64,000 bases of DNA, from positions 1-64,000 of the forward strand of contig CAXUHF010000012.1 of assembly GCA_964250765.1 (NCBI GenBank), read 5' to 3'. The notes below the pieces were generated by a model, which did not search any database, was not told the DNA's origin, and saw only the letters and a program-made list of their open reading frames with translations. A program made the translations under genes and the position numbers. This document shows, one piece after another, positions 41,262-50,628 of the stretch (positions within the stretch are counted from its first letter, which is position 1; every line of letters begins with the position of its first letter). The stretch is from JBBQVS01 sp964250765 (GTDB lineage: Bacteria; Chloroflexota; Ktedonobacteria; Ktedonobacterales; Ktedonobacteraceae).

Positions 41262-43559
41262 TTAAGACGTACAAATATTGTGAGGACTCTGTGGACATGG
41301 CATGATATCAAAGGTAGCAAGATGCTGCAGATCATTGCTCATCTGTAACATGCCCATTTTAGAAGTTGGCGTTTGCCCTTCATAAGCTTCGGTACTCATT
41401 GTTTTCATATCGTCAAAGAAAGACTGTTGCGAGGCTTGCAACAACTGACCATCGGAAAGGCCAAGTAGATGTAGGACATCCTGTTGATAAAGTTGCTCTA
41501 GCCACGCAGTCACCTGTGTGAGATTAGTTTGTATCTGTGGTGCAAGCGTTATTTGCGTCGGTGTTACGCCAGGAGCTTGAAAAATGCTTCGCACATGCAA
41601 TTCGCAGTGAGCAAGCAAGCTGGTAATACTTGTATTTTGTGAACATTCTAAGAGCGACGCTTTCACGCGCTGAGCAGTTGCGGCATCAGGCATTGAAGGG
41701 GTTCCTTGAGGAGTGCTATGCAGGTCTAATGGCGCACAAGACGTTCCTCTAAGATAGTAGAGGATATTTACAAGATGCTGCCGCAATGCAAGAATTGCTT
41801 TATTTTGCCACGCGGTGTTTGCTCCATTCACTTCTTGCACTAATGCTTGTGTATTCGTAAGTAGCCAATAGCGCAAACCATTGGGCATACCCAGTTTCTC
41901 AAGACCCGGATCACTCGTAAGCAGATGATTCAAGTGGTCAATGACACTATAGTTGTCCGTCCTCGATTTTGTTTGAGGAATGACAGCATAATACAAATAG
42001 TCTTTGGGATCAAAAGAAGGGACTGTCGTGTTGCTACTCTGCAGAGTAATTAGAAAAAGATAGGGAGACGACGTGAGCAAGTTGTGATGCTGGGGATGCA
42101 CATAGTTTGGTGAAGCCAGAGTTCCATTCCGCACGATGAGAGGCCAATGCACAACTTCAACACTATCATCATGGGTAGCTAACCACGCATAATAGTTTTT
42201 ACCACTGGACGTATTGGGCACGTCATGTAACGTAAGTTGTGCTTCATCAAATGCACCCGTTGTATTCGGGCTAGTAAGAAAAAGCACTTGCCCTACACGT
42301 GTCGAAGTTGAAGGAGATACTACATGTGTTTTTTGAGTACCCCACAACACATAGCCTACGACTCCAATACCTAACACAAGCAGTAACACAAGTGAAAGAC
42401 TTACATATAGACGCCTGTCAGGACGTTTTCCCCTATCTCGTGGTATTGGTAGTGGTGCTGAAGATACTTGTGGTGATTGTGCGTTTGTAACAGGTGCATT
42501 GCTCCTCTCAGCACTTATCGCATTCAAGGGGGGTGGAGTAAATGGTAAAGCGGTAGCAGGAGATTGCAACGGGTACGTCTCATAAGACAACACTGGATTT
42601 GCTACAGTATTGCCGGGTAGAGAAATTGGATTACGTACTGGTTGTCCATGAGTAGCAGTAGATAGAGAAGAGGATTTCTGGAGTTCAGAAGGAATAGGCA
42701 CCTGAAAAGCTTCAGCAAGAGCGACGGTCATGGCAGAAGCACTAAAGAAACGATCTTTAGGCTCCTTCGCAATGCTTTTCAAGATGACATCAGAAACAGC
42801 CTGGGGCAGGGCAGGATTAATAAGTATAGGTGGTGTAGGCGTATCGTTGAAGTGACGCATGAGCAATTCCATCATCGTTTCACCACGAAATGGTGTGACG
42901 CCTGTTGTCATCTCATACAACACGATACCCAGTGAATAGAGGTCACTTTGCTTATTTCCAGCTAAGCCGCGTGCTTGTTCGGGGGAAACATAGAGTGGCG
43001 TTCCAAGCACTTTTGTAGTATCAGAGCCACCTTGCAATTTTGCGATACCAAAGTCCATAAGGACAGGTTTCCCTAGTGGTTTATCGTCAGGGTTACGCAT
43101 GTCAAGCATGATATTCGCAGGTTTGATATCACGATGAAGCATACCTCGCTGATGAGCATAATCGAGTGCAAGACTGATTGCAGTAAAGATGGTAAGTAGT
43201 GCGGGGGCAGAGGGAAAAAGTTGTTTACGAGCGGTGTTCCGAATATAATCGGAGAGAGTAGAGCCTTCGATATACTCCATAATCATATATGCAACAGGCA
43301 TATGTGAGTCGGGGTCGGTCATGAATTGGAAGTCATGGATACGGACAATATTGGGATGGTGCAGTGAGGCTATAAACTGCGCTTCACGCTCAAAACGTGA
43401 GATGAAACTGGCGTCATCTTGGAAATTGGCGTTGAGTTGCTTGACAGCGACAAAACGTTGTAGTTGCGTGTCAAAAGCCTTCCACACCTCTCCCTGTCCG
43501 CCGCGCGCCAGACGTTCCCGCAATTCATATTTACCAAGGCGTCGCGGTTGTATGTTCAT
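41262..43559 (-). CDS. Ser/Thr protein kinase with TM and RskA-like outer domain
   Basis: 765 residues. The N-terminal Hanks-type kinase has G-loop A-R-G-G-Q-G-E-V, Lys40 in V-A-V-K, H142-R-D144, Asn149 and D169-F-G, all intact, so it should be active. A Pro/Ser-rich linker (about 300-390) leads to one TM segment (about residues 392-415), then an outer domain of about 350 residues. That domain begins G-Q-V-L-F-L-T-S with ...K-N-Y-Y-A-W-L, like the C-terminal domain of anti-sigma-K factors, followed by a helical part. It is the third gene of a three-kinase operon, 14 bases after its neighbour. Confidence 0.9.
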   Translation of the reverse strand: MNIQPRRLGKYELRERLARGGQGEVWKAFDTQLQRFVAVKQLNANFQDDASFISRFEREAQFIASLHHPNIVRIHDFQFMTDPDSHMPVAYMIMEYIEGSTLSDYIRNTARKQLFPSAPALLTIFTAISLALDYAHQRGMLHRDIKPANIMLDMRNPDDKPLGKPVLMDFGIAKLQGGSDTTKVLGTPLYVSPEQARGLAGNKQSDLYSLGIVLYEMTTGVTPFRGETMMELLMRHFNDTPTPPILINPALPQAVSDVILKSIAKEPKDRFFSASAMTVALAEAFQVPIPSELQKSSSLSTATHGQPVRNPISLPGNTVANPVLSYETYPLQSPATALPFTPPPLNAISAERSNAPVTNAQSPQVSSAPLPIPRDRGKRPDRRLYVSLSLVLLLVLGIGVVGYVLWGTQKTHVVSPSTSTRVGQVLFLTSPNTTGAFDEAQLTLHDVPNTSSGKNYYAWLATHDDSVEVVHWPLIVRNGTLASPNYVHPQHHNLLTSSPYLFLITLQSSNTTVPSFDPKDYLYYAVIPQTKSRTDNYSVIDHLNHLLTSDPGLEKLGMPNGLRYWLLTNTQALVQEVNGANTAWQNKAILALRQHLVNILYYLRGTSCAPLDLHSTPQGTPSMPDAATAQRVKASLLECSQNTSITSLLAHCELHVRSIFQAPGVTPTQITLAPQIQTNLTQVTAWLEQLYQQDVLHLLGLSDGQLLQASQQSFFDDMKTMSTEAYEGQTPTSKMGMLQMSNDLQHLATFDIMPCPQSPHNICTS

Positions 43560-43573
43560 AGCTTCTCCCTCTG

Positions 43574-45910
43574 CTACAGGCTTTTAGGCACATTTGCTGT
43601 GATATCGAATGTCGCTAGCTGCTGCACAGCATAGTGTGCTTGCAATATTCCTGGAATGGTTGTGTTGGTGGTTGCGTCGAGCTGACCGATATAGGCATAG
43701 GTTGCTTGTGCCACCAAATCTTCTAACATACTTTGTGCCGCAGGCTGCATTAATTGTGCAGGACTCATATTGAAAAGAGCTTTCGCATCCACCCTGACTT
43801 GCTTTAGCCACATTTGGGCATTGCCAACAGCGATTAGAATACGCTGTGCGAGTTGCCGTATACGTGGTGCTGCGTCAGGTGCCTTGATTAACTCACTGAG
43901 ATGTAAGGCCATATGATCGAGATCACCTGGTGGGTTTGTATCAAGAAACTGTGCTACTCCTTGTCGCGTTGGGTCTACGGTCAGTAGGCTCACACGCGCG
44001 ATATTAGCGTCAGCATTCACAGGCGTCCCTGATGGCACATCGACATGGACGTTTTGAGTACCATCCAGGTAATCGAGAATATCAATGAAAAGACTGTGCA
44101 TCAGCTCATAGTTGCCCGTCGTTCCATTAAAATCATCGCGTGCGCTTGTGGACCATTCCAAAATCTTTTCTGTATTTCTAAACACCCAGATATCTAGTCC
44201 ACCATAGAGTGCGAATACTTTCAGATGGTCTTCATTGTAGTAGAGGTGCCGAATATGGTCAAGTCCTCTCAAGTGTAATGCACCGGGAATAAGTGCCTGG
44301 GGAAGCTGTGCATAATAAACCCAGTTTGCAGGATTAGTAGATGGACTGGTCGGTGTTTTTCCTGCATCTTCCCGTGTGATAAGCAAGCGGCTGGTTTCCG
44401 ATAACAGATTATTGTGTTGTGCATCACCCAAGTAGGTATAATGGACAGCATTGTTTTGTACCGGTAAATTATTCGTCAGCAGTAGGGGTGGATGTATTGG
44501 TGCAGGCACAAGCAAATCTGGTTGCTGTTGCAGAAGGTCTTTATCTCCTAAGAGCCAAAGATAGTAGCTCTTCCCAGCAGGAGGAGACTGCACATTTTGC
44601 AGATCAACCTGTAATTTGTCAGCAATACCTTGTGCTCCATCGTTCAATTGCCCACTACTTACAAAAAAGGCATGCCCTACAATAGTGTCCGCGGCGACGG
44701 TGGAACCGTGGAGAATGCGTGGTAAGAGAAAGAATGCTCCTAGTGAGCCACCTATCAGAAGCAGAAGCAAGACGAATGATGCGATAACAACATTTCGCCC
44801 AGGTCGCTTTTGTCCGGCTTTCGTCATTGAGACAGGAAGCGGTGGCGTACTCAGAGGTGATGAGACTCTTACGGTAGGTGTAGCACCAGTATTTTGCAAT
44901 GTAGGCGAGAGTACTGAGTTGTTTACCATCGACTGTGCTGGTTGTGATGGTACACTCTGTACTGATAGGGGTGACGAAAGGTGTGTTGGCATGTCTATCG
45001 CATCGACAGGATAGACAGGCTTCCCAATTTTCTCTGGTACGGGTACATTTAGCCCTTCGGCAATTGCGGCTGCTAGTGATGAGGCATTGGGAAAGCGTAG
45101 CGCGGGGTCTTTTGCAAGACTTCGCAGAATCACCGTTTCGAGCGCGGGTGGAATATTTGGATTGACAAGTCGAGGAGATGGCGGAGCAGCATGCAAGTGT
45201 TGTGTCATGACCATTGTTGGATCGTTGCCCTGAAAAGGCAACACGCCTGTGACAATCTCGTAGAGCATAATCCCCAAGGCGTAGATATCGCTTCGTTCAT
45301 TCCCTGCATAACCATTCACTTGCTCAGGAGAGATATAAAGTGGTGTGCCGACATACGATCCTGCAAGTGTACTGCCAGTTGTGCCCATGAGTTTGGCAAC
45401 ACCGAAGTCACTCAGTATGGGTTCACCTGCCGCAGTGTGTGTTGTGTTTCGTCTATCGAGCAAGATATTTGCTGGTTTCAAGTCACGATGAATAACACCT
45501 TTATGGTGCGCATAATCAACGGCGAGACCAATATAGGTAAATATTTGCACGATCTCGACTGGATAAGGAATGTCTCCTTGCTTGGAGGTTTTCTCGATAT
45601 ACTGTCCTAGTGTCTCTCCCTCCACATAGTCCATGACCATGTAGGCAGTCGTCGCGTTCGCCTCTTGTGAAGCAATCTGAAAATCGTGAAGTTGTACGAT
45701 GTTGGGATGATGCAATGATGCAATGAGTTGTGCCTCACGTTCAAAACGTGCCACGAAATTAGGGTCTTCTTGTAGGTCTGCATGAAGTATTTTGATTGCT
45801 ACATAACGATGCAATTGGATATCAAATGCCTTCCACACCTCTGCCATGCCGCCATGTCCCAGTTGCTCTTGTAATTCATATTTACCAATGCGTCGTGCAT
45901 TTGTACTCAT
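43574..45910 (-). CDS. Ser/Thr protein kinase with TM and RskA-like outer domain
   Basis: 778 residues, same build as its neighbours. The kinase domain is complete: G-H-G-G-M-A-E-V, Lys40 in V-A-I-K, H141-R-D143, Asn148, D168-F-G, and an APE-like I-S-P-E-Q. A linker and one TM segment (V-I-A-S-F-V-L-L-L-L-L-I-G-G-S-L-G-A-F-F) precede the outer domain with V-G-H-A-F-F-V-S-S-G and G-K-S-Y-Y-L-W-L. A GGGGAAG site lies before ATG 45910; a longer frame starts inside the previous gene. It starts 20 bases after the pseudokinase stop. Confidence 0.9.
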   Translation of the reverse strand: MSTNARRIGKYELQEQLGHGGMAEVWKAFDIQLHRYVAIKILHADLQEDPNFVARFEREAQLIASLHHPNIVQLHDFQIASQEANATTAYMVMDYVEGETLGQYIEKTSKQGDIPYPVEIVQIFTYIGLAVDYAHHKGVIHRDLKPANILLDRRNTTHTAAGEPILSDFGVAKLMGTTGSTLAGSYVGTPLYISPEQVNGYAGNERSDIYALGIMLYEIVTGVLPFQGNDPTMVMTQHLHAAPPSPRLVNPNIPPALETVILRSLAKDPALRFPNASSLAAAIAEGLNVPVPEKIGKPVYPVDAIDMPTHLSSPLSVQSVPSQPAQSMVNNSVLSPTLQNTGATPTVRVSSPLSTPPLPVSMTKAGQKRPGRNVVIASFVLLLLLIGGSLGAFFLLPRILHGSTVAADTIVGHAFFVSSGQLNDGAQGIADKLQVDLQNVQSPPAGKSYYLWLLGDKDLLQQQPDLLVPAPIHPPLLLTNNLPVQNNAVHYTYLGDAQHNNLLSETSRLLITREDAGKTPTSPSTNPANWVYYAQLPQALIPGALHLRGLDHIRHLYYNEDHLKVFALYGGLDIWVFRNTEKILEWSTSARDDFNGTTGNYELMHSLFIDILDYLDGTQNVHVDVPSGTPVNADANIARVSLLTVDPTRQGVAQFLDTNPPGDLDHMALHLSELIKAPDAAPRIRQLAQRILIAVGNAQMWLKQVRVDAKALFNMSPAQLMQPAAQSMLEDLVAQATYAYIGQLDATTNTTIPGILQAHYAVQQLATFDITANVPKSL

Positions 45911-45930
45911 ATAGCCGTCTTCCCCTCTAG

Positions 45931-48336
45931 TTATGCACAGGAACTCTTGCCATTCTGGATAGTGCAAGGAGTAACATCGAACGTTGCCAACGCCTGCACG
46001 TTATAGTGTATCTGCACAACGCCTTCCTTGACGTTGTTCGTGTTTGGGTCAACCTGTCCCACAAATGCGTTGTTTGCCTGAATGAATAAATCGTTCAAGA
46101 GCGTCAATGCATCCGGTTGTAAAAGCTGATTAGTATTCATATGTATAAGCTTTGTAGCGTCCGCGTGTACAGCATTCAGCCATCCTTGTACATTGTTAAT
46201 ATCCTGATCGATATGAATAGCTAATGCGCGTTGCTCCGGTGTTGCACCAGGAATTTGACTGATACTTTGCAGGTGACTTCCAATATGTGTCAGATATCCG
46301 GGCGGCTCCTGCATTGGATCAAATTCTAGTAAAGCAACGTGAGCGGCTGTTGGATCAATAAGTAGTTGACCCGCCTGTATATTTTGTATATTTGAGGGGA
46401 TGTTTTCGGTCCGTACATATGTCGAACCATCGAGGTAGTCCAGAATGCGTGCCACTTGCCGCAGCATGAAGTCTGTACAAGATGGATTGGGGTGTACTAT
46501 ACACACTTTTTGCTGATCGCGTGCGCTTCCCGCCGCTTCTAGTATCTTTGTTGTATTTTTGAAGAGCCAGATGTCTAACCCTCCTGATAGCCCTGCCACT
46601 TTAAGTTTCGGGTCCTGAGAGAGTAGATGCTGTAAGTGGTCGAAGGTACTATAGTGCTTGGGGTCTGTTGGGTTAGGTGCTGTTGAAAAACTATCATTAT
46701 ACCGCCAGGTGCTTATATCGAGCGAAGGATTTGTAGGAGGTTGATTCGCATCCTCCTCTGTAACAAGAAAACGATTATAGCTGGCAAGAAGATTAGTATG
46801 CAATGCCCCACTATAGGTCATCGTCACACGTCCATGATTGAGAGGTAACGGTCCAAGGGCGAGGGCAGGAATATCGGTTTGGCTTTTGCTTGTCGTAAGC
46901 CACGCGTAATATTTCTTGCCGGGTTGAGGATTGCTAATATTTTGTAGATCAATTTGTAGCTTATCTGTTATGCCTTGATTGCTGTCTTTACTTATCAACC
47001 CGCTACTCACAAAAAATGCATGCCCCACTATGTTCGTCTGCGCAGCAGGTGTAGCGGTTTGAGAACGTGTAAAAAAAAGAAAGGTTGCGATGACCGAACT
47101 CAGTAGTGCGAGCAGCAGTACAGCCGTAAGTGCAATAAATAAATTTCGTCTCCTTTTAACCCCTACAGTGGGAGGAGACCCATTGAGTGCGCCAACAGCA
47201 ACGCGCTCTACTGTCGCATTGTCTTTACTTTCAGCTTGCAAAAGTGTTTGCATATGCGAAACCGTTGGTGTTTCGGATAGTATTGGGGTGCTTGATGAAG
47301 AGACAGGTGGTGGTGGTAGTGAAGGTGTACTGCTACTAGCTACCACTGGTGGAATTTGAGATACCGCTTGCGCTTGAAATGATTGAGGAAGTGGACTAAT
47401 AGACGTTGGGCTATTCATGGTATCAAAGCCACTAATGCCACTAAAAGAGGGTGGAGTAATGATGCCACGTGCGAGATTCGGCTGGACGACACTTTCTGGC
47501 ATAGCTACATTTAATGCTTTCGCAACAGAGGCAACGAGAGCGGTCGCACTGGAGAAACGTGCCGAGGGTTCTTTCGCCAAACTCCGCATGATAACAGAGG
47601 TTAACGCTGGACGTATTTGAGGATTGATGAGCGAGGGAGCAGTTGGATCCCCATGAATATGCTGCATCAAGATATCATTAGTTGTCTCACCTTGAAAAGG
47701 CAATGCACCTGTACAGAGTTCGTAAAGGATAACCCCGAACGCATAAAGGTCGCTGCGCTCTGTTGCTGCATACCCTTGTGCCATCTCTGGCGCGATATAA
47801 GGAGCGTCATCAACGGGTAGTGTGCGTGGATCGCGTTGCAGATGCATCCCAAATTGCGTGAGCATTGGCTCACCGGGGAGCGATGGAACACTACGTCGCG
47901 TATCAAAAAGAATAGAGGTTGGCTTGAGCGCACCATGAAGCACTCTATGCTGGTGTGCATAATCAAGTGCGGTAGCTATAGGGGTCAATATACGGATAAT
48001 TTCGGCGGAAGTCCCAATTTTTCCCGTATGTGCTGTTGCTGAGAGATATGTAAGTAGCGATGGGCCTTCTACATAATCCGTAACAACGTATGCCTCGTTG
48101 CCATCTTGCGCAACAAACGTTTCTTGTAGCTCAACGATATTTGAATGGTGCAGAGCTGCAATCGCTTGTGCTTCCATGTTGAAACGTGGAAGAAATTCAC
48201 TGCTTGGATAGGCTTCGATTATTCTGAGCGCAACAATACGCTGCTGCTGCGTATCCAATGCTTTCCAGGTCCCATTCGTAGCGTTTTGGCCTAGACGCTC
48301 CTGGAGTTCATATTTGCCAAGGCGACGTTGATTCAC
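45931..48336 (-). CDS. pseudokinase with TM and RskA-like outer domain
   Basis: 801 residues from a GTG at 48336 with a perfect AGGAGG eight bases upstream. The kinase fold is clear (Y-I-A-P-E-M, D-L-Y-A-F-G-V-I-L-Y-E kept), but every catalytic position is changed: the Gly loop is G-Q-N-A-T-N-G, the ATP lysine is Arg38, HRD is H134-G-A136, the KPxN Asn is Ser141, and DFG is Q161-F-G. It is therefore a pseudokinase. The TM segment and outer domain (V-G-H-A-F-F-V-S-S-G, K-K-Y-Y-A-W-L) match those of the two active kinases behind it. It is the first gene of the operon. Confidence 0.9.
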   Translation of the reverse strand: MNQRRLGKYELQERLGQNATNGTWKALDTQQQRIVALRIIEAYPSSEFLPRFNMEAQAIAALHHSNIVELQETFVAQDGNEAYVVTDYVEGPSLLTYLSATAHTGKIGTSAEIIRILTPIATALDYAHQHRVLHGALKPTSILFDTRRSVPSLPGEPMLTQFGMHLQRDPRTLPVDDAPYIAPEMAQGYAATERSDLYAFGVILYELCTGALPFQGETTNDILMQHIHGDPTAPSLINPQIRPALTSVIMRSLAKEPSARFSSATALVASVAKALNVAMPESVVQPNLARGIITPPSFSGISGFDTMNSPTSISPLPQSFQAQAVSQIPPVVASSSTPSLPPPPVSSSSTPILSETPTVSHMQTLLQAESKDNATVERVAVGALNGSPPTVGVKRRRNLFIALTAVLLLALLSSVIATFLFFTRSQTATPAAQTNIVGHAFFVSSGLISKDSNQGITDKLQIDLQNISNPQPGKKYYAWLTTSKSQTDIPALALGPLPLNHGRVTMTYSGALHTNLLASYNRFLVTEEDANQPPTNPSLDISTWRYNDSFSTAPNPTDPKHYSTFDHLQHLLSQDPKLKVAGLSGGLDIWLFKNTTKILEAAGSARDQQKVCIVHPNPSCTDFMLRQVARILDYLDGSTYVRTENIPSNIQNIQAGQLLIDPTAAHVALLEFDPMQEPPGYLTHIGSHLQSISQIPGATPEQRALAIHIDQDINNVQGWLNAVHADATKLIHMNTNQLLQPDALTLLNDLFIQANNAFVGQVDPNTNNVKEGVVQIHYNVQALATFDVTPCTIQNGKSSCA

Positions 48337-48690
48337 GGTTACAGCCTCCTGGTTTTTCTTTTGTGGTCGAAACCAGCATGGTAGCAAAAGACTCTACCAC
48401 TGATTATGTAGTATAATCTGTTCTCTGTCAATTAGAGTTTTGGATGTATAATACCAAAAATAGACAAAGCACTGCTTTCGGTGTTTTTGAAAAAGTGTTT
48501 TATCTGCAGGTAGACGTTGCAGAAGTGATTTTTTAGAGGACGATGTTGCAGTGGAGACATGTTAATTGTAGGGACCGATGTATCGCGTCCTTGTCGGCGA
48601 TTGAAGAGGCTAAGAGGCANNNNNNNNNNCCTTTTATGCGGGGCCGTGGGGGTTTTTCAACCCCCCCACGCCCCCCTTAAAATTGGGTCC
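48337..48690. other. intergenic region upstream of the kinase operon
   Basis: No gene. It holds the operon promoter at 48403-48431 and the gapped repeat from 48568. Confidence 0.6.
48403..48431 (-). promoter_or_regulatory. promoter of the three-kinase operon
   Basis: On the minus strand TTGACA (48431-48426) and CATAAT (48408-48403) are 17 bases apart, about 70 bases before the GTG start. Confidence 0.7.
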
Positions 48691-48694
48691 CTAC
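48568..48694. repeat. gapped inverted repeat, family B left end with family G right end
   Basis: The left end reads GTAGGGACCGATGTATCGCG, as in family B. The right end reads AAAATTGGGTCCCTAC with a GGGGGTTTTTCAACCCCC hairpin, as in the gapped element near 27990. The two ends do not pair beyond GTAGGGACC, so the N run (48620-48629) may join two different elements. The last four bases carry the stop codon of the beta-propeller gene. Confidence 0.75.
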
Positions 48695-49818
48695 AGATAT
48701 CGCCTCAATAAAAACCACGCTCCGATGACGACTCCAAGCAACGTTCCAGCAAGTAAAGCTATAATTAGTGTCGGTGATACTGCAAGACCTATAGTAGAAT
48801 GCCGTGGTGCAGGGTCCATGGGAGGCGGGTAGAGACCTGTGATGATAAATTGTGGTGTGCCGCCGACGACAAATGTGGTGATGGTTTGATGTTCGGGTAC
48901 ATTGAGCATGCTCACCTGACCACTACTTAATGCGATGAAGCCAAGTTGCCCATCACTGGTAATGGCAATGGAGCGCGGAGAACTACGCAGAGGAAGCACA
49001 CGTTCAGGTTCGTGAGGTGTTATCAGAGTTCCCATATGCACTGGTGAGAGTACATCTATCTGATTATGTTGCTGGTCGGGAACATATATCTGACCTGTAA
49101 CGGCATCATAGTCCATTGGACCAAAGTTTCCTCCTGTGAGAAGTTGCGCGAACACCTGATACGATACCATATCTATTGCCACAACACTTCCCTGACGCGT
49201 AGTAACATACGCGGTCAAGCCACCAGGAAGACACAGAAAGCGTGGCCCACCTGGAATAGGAATGCGTTCTCTCTGCTGCTCTTGCTCTGTAATAACTGTT
49301 AGTGCAGTAGTGCCAGTAATCCATAATTGGCTACGAATTTCGTTATTAAAGACGACTGTTGTTACCGCTAGTCCATTCACATTTTCATCTGTTTGATACG
49401 TCTGCTGTACAGCACATGTCGCGGTATCAAGAACAGTAACGTCTGAACTTGCCTCACCTGCCACATAGAGTCGCGTACCATCAGCACTCAGTGCCAGTAA
49501 CGTTGGATGTCCTGACACACTGCTTGTACAGAGTACATGCCCTGTACGTGCGGCAAGTTCAGAGACCTGTCCAAGGGTAGGTTGTGTCACATACAAAATA
49601 CTCCCATCAAGACTCAACAATATCATACGAGGACTCCCAGCGACGGAAAAGTTGTGAAGCAGCTTTTGCTGTGCAATGTCGATCACCTGCACACCGCGAC
49701 CAGCACCTGCAACATAAGCGAGGTTAGGTGCTCCACCATCTGCATGAACAGGAAAGGGTAGCAGTGTAAATAAGGCACATGCAAATAGTATAGTATAGCA
49801 ATATTTGATGCATTTCAC
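48691..49818 (-). CDS. secreted, membrane-anchored YVTN-type beta-propeller protein
   Basis: About 375 residues. A signal peptide ends L-P-F-P-V-H-A. Then come seven or so propeller blades of the YVTN/NHL type (L-S-L-D-G-S-I-L-Y-V-T, L-S-A-D-G-T-R-L-Y-V-A-G-E, I-T-S-D-G-Q-L-G-F-I-A). A C-terminal TM segment (L-I-I-A-L-L-A-G-T-L-L-G-V-V-I-G-A-W-F-L-L) and R-R-Y-L end the protein, so the propeller is probably displayed outside the cell. A GTG at 49818 has GGAG six bases upstream and gives a natural signal peptide. An ATG at 49833 is also in frame. The stop TAG is read from a repeat. Confidence 0.8.
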   Translation of the reverse strand: MKCIKYCYTILFACALFTLLPFPVHADGGAPNLAYVAGAGRGVQVIDIAQQKLLHNFSVAGSPRMILLSLDGSILYVTQPTLGQVSELAARTGHVLCTSSVSGHPTLLALSADGTRLYVAGEASSDVTVLDTATCAVQQTYQTDENVNGLAVTTVVFNNEIRSQLWITGTTALTVITEQEQQRERIPIPGGPRFLCLPGGLTAYVTTRQGSVVAIDMVSYQVFAQLLTGGNFGPMDYDAVTGQIYVPDQQHNQIDVLSPVHMGTLITPHEPERVLPLRSSPRSIAITSDGQLGFIALSSGQVSMLNVPEHQTITTFVVGGTPQFIITGLYPPPMDPAPRHSTIGLAVSPTLIIALLAGTLLGVVIGAWFLLRRYL

Positions 49819-49847
49819 GATGTTCTCCAGCATTGTTCATTGCTAAA

Positions 49848-49874
49848 AGGGTGTAATAGAATTAGGCCCCTGCC
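49848..49874. repeat. solo half of a family A repeat
   Basis: AGGGTGTAATAGAATTAGGC then CCCTGCC is the right arm of a family A element with two or three changes. No left arm is visible, so it is a decayed or partial copy just upstream of the beta-propeller gene. Confidence 0.7.
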
Positions 49875-50083
49875 AGACGTTTCGTATCCCGATTACTCCT
49901 TCAAAACCTCGTTGTTACAAATATTACTGGTATTCTCAATTATACTACTGGAAGAAGCTTGTTATTCTTTTCGTTCCATGCGTTAATATATAGGGAAAAA
50001 TTTCTTTTCCTAAGAAATATGTGTATACTGCGTCTTACTAGTGTCTCAATGCTATTTTTACCGCAGTAAAGGGGGAAAAATTC

Positions 50084-50545
50084 ATGCGCCACAATCGGTT
50101 ATTTTTGTATTCAGCCGCTATTCTCGTTGCTCTTCTTGCCACTACTCTCTCATTGAGTGTGCAAGGTACAGCAGCATATGCTCACACAACACGACAAGCC
50201 TCATATCAAGCAACGTGCTCAGGGAATGGATGTGATAACCTTGATCCTGAACAGACGGGATGTGTGAACGGAGCATATACAGTAACATCTGTTGCTACTC
50301 CTGAGGAAGTCATTGAACTGCGCTATTCACCACAATGTGGTACAAATTGGTCACGCGTCGAAAGTAAGGGTAACAACAACGATGTTTATCTAGTACTGAT
50401 ACAGCGTATTGACGGCGTAGCTTATGGCACAAAAGGCTTGACGGGTCCGGTTGCATGGTCAAGAATGGTCTATGCACCGACTGTAAAAGCTCGTGCATGT
50501 GCCAGCATCAATGGTTCTGATGATATCTGTACAAAGTACGTTTAG
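50084..50545 (+). CDS. secreted DUF2690 family protein
   Basis: A 153-residue exported protein with a signal peptide ending A-A-Y-A-H. The mature part has the DUF2690 pattern: C-S-G-N-G-C-D-N-L-D-P-E-Q-T-G-C near residue 45, an E-L-R-Y-S-P-Q-C-G-T-N-W-S-R motif, and a C-terminal Cys pair. The family is frequent in Actinobacteria and Ktedonobacteria and often stands alone; its function is unknown. A purine-rich site (AAAGGGGGAAA) precedes the ATG. Confidence 0.88.
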   Translation: MRHNRLFLYSAAILVALLATTLSLSVQGTAAYAHTTRQASYQATCSGNGCDNLDPEQTGCVNGAYTVTSVATPEEVIELRYSPQCGTNWSRVESKGNNNDVYLVLIQRIDGVAYGTKGLTGPVAWSRMVYAPTVKARACASINGSDDICTKYV

Positions 50546-50555
50546 ACAACTGTAA

Positions 50556-50614
50556 GCAGTCAAATGTAGAGACAACCAAACGCACTGCGTTTGGTTGTCT
50601 CTACATTTGACTGC
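50556..50614. terminator. perfect 29-bp bidirectional terminator hairpin
   Basis: The arms 50556-50584 and 50586-50614 are exactly complementary around one central base. The hairpin is between the converging DUF2690 and binding-protein genes, 11 and 15 bases from their stops. Confidence 0.82.
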
Positions 50615-50628
50615 TGCAAAAGAAAGCG

